Positions 7,189-9,352 of a DNA stretch of 9,352 bases are shown here, piece by piece; position 1 is the first letter of the stretch; every line of letters starts with the position of its first letter. A model generated the notes under the pieces. The model searched no databases. It was not told the DNA's origin and worked only from the letters and a program-made list of their open reading frames with translations. The DNA is from JANWYT01 sp034432435. GTDB taxonomy: Bacteria > Chloroflexota > Anaerolineae > Aggregatilineales > Phototrophicaceae. A program made the translations under genes and the position numbers. The stretch lies in contig DAOUBS010000098.1 in the NCBI GenBank assembly GCA_034432435.1, forward strand, positions 1 to 9,352. The letters are read 5' to 3'.

Positions 7189-7211
7189 AAAAAGCGGCCT
7201 AGTGGCCGCTT
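7187..7211 (-). terminator. Intrinsic terminator after the ABC permease genes
   Basis: A perfect 8-bp stem, AAGCGGCC (7192-7199) with GGCCGCTT (7204-7211), closes a TAGT loop. Read on the minus strand it is followed directly by a run of T (complement of the A run 7187-7193), the classic intrinsic form. It lies 18 nt past the stop of the DppC-like gene and separates that operon from the FtsK-like gene on the same strand. On the plus strand no T tract follows, so it acts in one direction. Confidence 0.88.
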
Positions 7212-7228
7212 AACGAAGCAGACTGACT

Positions 7229-8206
7229 TTAATCTTTGGCGGTTGGGTCGAACGCATCGCGTATGCCATCCCCCAACACGAACAGCGACAGCACCGCGGT
7301 GAAGATGAACAACCCGGGCAGCACGACGAGGTGTGGGCCGCGCGTGTAGTAGTTCTGAGCGGAGTTGAGCATGTTGCCCCAGCTTGGCGTGGTGATTGAC
7401 ACCCCGAGCCCCAAGAAGCTGAGCGCCGCTTCTGTCAGGATCAGCGCGCCGATGTCAGTGGCGAGGCTGATGATGACGACTGAGAAGAGGTTGGGCAGGA
7501 TGTGTGAGAACATGATGCGCGAAGGTGAAGCGCCGATGGCACGGCTAGCGATGATGTATTCTCGCTCGCGGATCGAGAGCGTTTCACCGCGGACGAGGCG
7601 TGCGGTTCCCGTCCAACCGAGCAAGCTCAGGATGATGACCAACAGCCACGGGCCAGACAGCAGCCGCGACAAGTCGGGGTTCGAGCGAATCACCGCGGAG
7701 ACGATCAAGAGCAGGTAGATCGTCGGCACGGAGGTGATCGTCGTGATGACCCAGTTAATGAAGTCATCTACCACTCCGAGGCGTGTGCCGGCGTTGTAGC
7801 CGGCGGCCATGCCGATGGAGATGCCGAGCAACAGGGCGAAGATGGCGGCGAAGAAGGCGATGCCGAGCGACGTTTGACCACCGTACATGATGCGGGAGAA
7901 CACATCACGCCCGAGGTCATCCGTGCCGAAGATGTGCATTGGATTACAGTCCGGCCCACCGACCCCTAGCACAGGCACACACGGGGGCAAGAACTGAGTG
8001 GAAGGGTTGGGGATGCGGTGATTGATGCCAGTTACTGATTCATAAGTTGGCGCTGAGATCGAAAAGATTAGCAGGAAAAGCAGGACGCCAGCCGCTGTGA
8101 GGGTGAGCGGGTCTCTGCTCAGGCGCCGGATGGCTTTGGTCGTGAGGGATTCACCGACGCGGATTTCTGGTTCAGCGTTGAGTTGGGCAACAGAGGTCGC
8201 GGCCAT
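7229..8206 (-). CDS. ABC importer permease, DppC/OppC-type (peptide/nickel family)
   Basis: 325 residues, normal for the family. It is one of two membrane subunits of an importer for peptides or similar small solutes in the cytoplasmic membrane. A cytoplasmic N-tail precedes a first membrane segment at about 35-51. Then come the family signature GTDDLGRDVFSR (94-105) and five further segments at about 113-136, 155-174, 186-200, 241-263 and 293-313. The EAA loop that docks on the ATPase is at about 216-239 (EYIIASRAIGASPSRI...LPN), and SFLGLGV (263-269) with PSWG is typical of DppC. The first outer loop (about 52-93) is long, with Cys76 and Cys87. The start at 8206 is supported by AAGGAG at 8222-8217, 10 nt upstream, and the gene begins 20 nt after the stop of the DppB-like gene, so the two are co-transcribed. 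A terminator follows. The substrate cannot be decided; no binding protein or ATPase gene lies in the window. Confidence 0.93.
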   Translation of the reverse strand: MAATSVAQLNAEPEIRVGESLTTKAIRRLSRDPLTLTAAGVLLFLLIFSISAPTYESVTGINHRIPNPSTQFLPPCVPVLGVGGPDCNPMHIFGTDDLGRDVFSRIMYGGQTSLGIAFFAAIFALLLGISIGMAAGYNAGTRLGVVDDFINWVITTITSVPTIYLLLIVSAVIRSNPDLSRLLSGPWLLVIILSLLGWTGTARLVRGETLSIREREYIIASRAIGASPSRIMFSHILPNLFSVVIISLATDIGALILTEAALSFLGLGVSITTPSWGNMLNSAQNYYTRGPHLVVLPGLFIFTAVLSLFVLGDGIRDAFDPTAKD

Positions 8207-8216
8207 TTTACCTTCT

Positions 8217-8222
8217 CTCCTT
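8217..8222 (-). promoter_or_regulatory. Shine-Dalgarno AAGGAG of the DppC-like gene
   Basis: A perfect AAGGAG on the minus strand lies 10 nt from the ATG at 8206, with a second GAAGG (8215-8211) closer to the start. It sits in the 20-nt gap between the two permease genes and fixes the start. Confidence 0.7.
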
Positions 8223-8226
8223 GCCC

Positions 8227-9324
8227 TTAGTTGAACCGAATGCGCGGGTCAACTACCGCGTAGAGGATGTCAGAGAGCAGGAAGCCCAGCACCGTTGTCA
8301 CCGCGCCGATGACGACCGTCGTCATCACGACGGGGTAATCTTTGGCGAACACAGCTTCAACGGCAAAGCGCCCCATGCCGGGCCATGAGAAGACCGTCTC
8401 GGTGATGACTGCGCCGCCCAACACGCCGAGGATTGACGGGCCGAGGATGGTCGCAATTGGGATGAGCGCGTTGCGTGCGCCGTGCTTGAACCACACGTTG
8501 CGGTTGCTGAGGCCTTTGGCGCGCGCCGTGCGGATGTAGTCTTGATTGATGACGTCGAGCATCGAGGCGCGCATGAAGCGCGAGAAAATGGCAATCCCGC
8601 CCGACGAAAGCACGATCACAGGCATGATGAGGTACTCGAGGCGCATGTAGATGGGCGGGCAGCCCCCGACAGCTGTTATAGAGCAGCGGCCTATCATCGG
8701 CAGCAGCGGCCTGCCTGCATCGTTTTTGAGGGTGATGCTGAAGATGAGAATGAGCATCAAGCCCAGCCAGAACGTTGGAATAGCGCTGACGACTACCGAG
8801 AGCACGCGGCTGGCGTTGTCGAACCATGTGCCCTTCCAGACAGCTGCGAGGATGCCAATGGGCAGCCCGATGGACAAGCTGACGAGCAGAGCAGTCACGC
8901 CTAATTCGAGCGTGGCGGCGACGCGCTCGCCGATGAGGTCAACCACAGGGCGGCGGCGCGAGAAGGACTCACCAAAGTCAAGGCGCAGGATGCCGCGGTT
9001 GCGCCCGGGCGGCTCGTTGATGCCGTCCCCGTCTGCGTCTAGTGGGATAAGGATTGACCAGTCGGCGACACCATCGCCGGTGGTATCGCGGCGCATCCAA
9101 TCATCCCCCAACAGCCAGCGCAGGTACTGCACGGGCAGAGGGTCGTTGAGTCCCATCCGCGCCTCAAGTTGAGCGCGTTGCTGCGGGCGAATTGCTGGGT
9201 TTTCCCCAAACGCAAGGCGCACAAACCCACCCGGGGCAAGCGACATTAAGAGAAAGCTGAAGATAGTGACACCGAGAAGGGTAGGAATCGCCTGAAGCAG
9301 GCGGCGGGTGATGTAGCGCAGCAT
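8227..9324 (-). CDS. ABC importer permease, DppB/OppB-type, with calcium-loop-like insertion
   Basis: 365 residues, longer than the roughly 310-340 typical of the family. It is the partner of the DppC-like subunit downstream. The start MLRYITRRLLQAIPTLLGV is characteristic of DppB, with membrane segment 1 at about 9-30. The LNDPLPVQYLRWL stretch (59-71) is typical. Residues about 74-112 are then an extra piece before the conserved LDFGESF (115-121). It holds two DxDxDG-like loops: D80-TTG-D84-G-VA-D88 and D96-A-D98-G-D100-G-IN-E104. Further membrane segments lie at about 136-161, 173-197, 231-247, 287-307 and 332-357. The EAA loop is at about 262-289 (DYIRTARAKGLSNRNVWFKHGARNALIP). An outer loop carries Cys214 and Cys222. 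By family topology the insertion faces outside, where the binding protein docks. GGAA about 7 nt before the ATG is a weak ribosome site. The gene is intact, and its promoter lies beyond the right edge. Confidence 0.93.
   Translation of the reverse strand: MLRYITRRLLQAIPTLLGVTIFSFLLMSLAPGGFVRLAFGENPAIRPQQRAQLEARMGLNDPLPVQYLRWLLGDDWMRRDTTGDGVADWSILIPLDADGDGINEPPGRNRGILRLDFGESFSRRRPVVDLIGERVAATLELGVTALLVSLSIGLPIGILAAVWKGTWFDNASRVLSVVVSAIPTFWLGLMLILIFSITLKNDAGRPLLPMIGRCSITAVGGCPPIYMRLEYLIMPVIVLSSGGIAIFSRFMRASMLDVINQDYIRTARAKGLSNRNVWFKHGARNALIPIATILGPSILGVLGGAVITETVFSWPGMGRFAVEAVFAKDYPVVMTTVVIGAVTTVLGFLLSDILYAVVDPRIRFN
9013..9087 (-). other. Two EF-hand/thrombospondin-3-like Ca2+ loop motifs inside the DppB-like permease
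   Basis: DTTGDGVAD (residues 80-88) and DADGDGINE (96-104) are separated by seven residues. The second has acidic residues at loop positions 1, 3, 5 and 9 with Gly at 6, as in DxDxDG calcium loops. The first has Thr at position 3, a tolerated ligand. They lie in the predicted outer loop between membrane segments 1 and 2. Calcium binding is inferred from the pattern only. Confidence 0.6.
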
Positions 9325-9352
9325 GTTAAATTTCCATTGACGACATGTGGTG

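Overview
The window reads as a chromosomal stretch from a GC-rich bacterium, most likely a member of the Chloroflexota (Anaerolineae-like). That placement is inference. It rests on the Thr/Pro-rich 'PTAT-x-TFTP' spacers after membrane anchors, on the architecture of the GAF/coiled-coil histidine-kinase-like protein, and on the combination of LysM and LCP envelope proteins. No rRNA, tRNA, CRISPR array, transposase or phage gene was seen, and there is no obvious sign of recent transfer.

Layout: (1) 1-2682, plus strand: a histidine-kinase-like protein, probably cut by the window edge. It has a GAF domain, a coiled coil of about 420 residues, a HisKA-like helix pair whose phospho-accepting His is Gln, and an intact-looking ATP-binding domain. 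(2) 2687-3874, plus strand, only 4 nt downstream: a membrane-anchored LysM protein with a Thr/Pro-rich spacer containing 36-nt tandem repeats. (3) 3972-5561, plus strand: a LytR-CpsA-Psr (LCP) cell-wall glycopolymer ligase with a LytR_C domain. (4) 5558-7123, minus strand, convergent with the LCP gene and sharing the TTAA in which both stop codons lie: an FtsK/SpoIIIE-fold protein whose Walker A and Walker B residues are lost but which keeps a C-terminal winged-helix-like segment. (5) 7124-7228: an AT-rich spacer with a clear minus-strand intrinsic terminator and a possible promoter. (6) 7229-9324, minus strand: two permease subunits of a peptide/nickel-type ABC importer (DppC/OppC-like, then DppB/OppB-like upstream of it). 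The DppB-like subunit carries an extracytoplasmic insertion with two calcium-loop-like DxDxDG motifs.

How the parts fit: the left two thirds look like a cell-envelope cluster (sensor-like protein, peptidoglycan-binding protein, wall-polymer ligase). The right third is the end of an ABC uptake operon whose binding protein and ATPases would lie beyond the right edge or elsewhere. The most unusual theme is that two proteins of catalytic families (histidine kinase and FtsK translocase) lie close together and both look like pseudoenzymes. Whether they work together is inference only.
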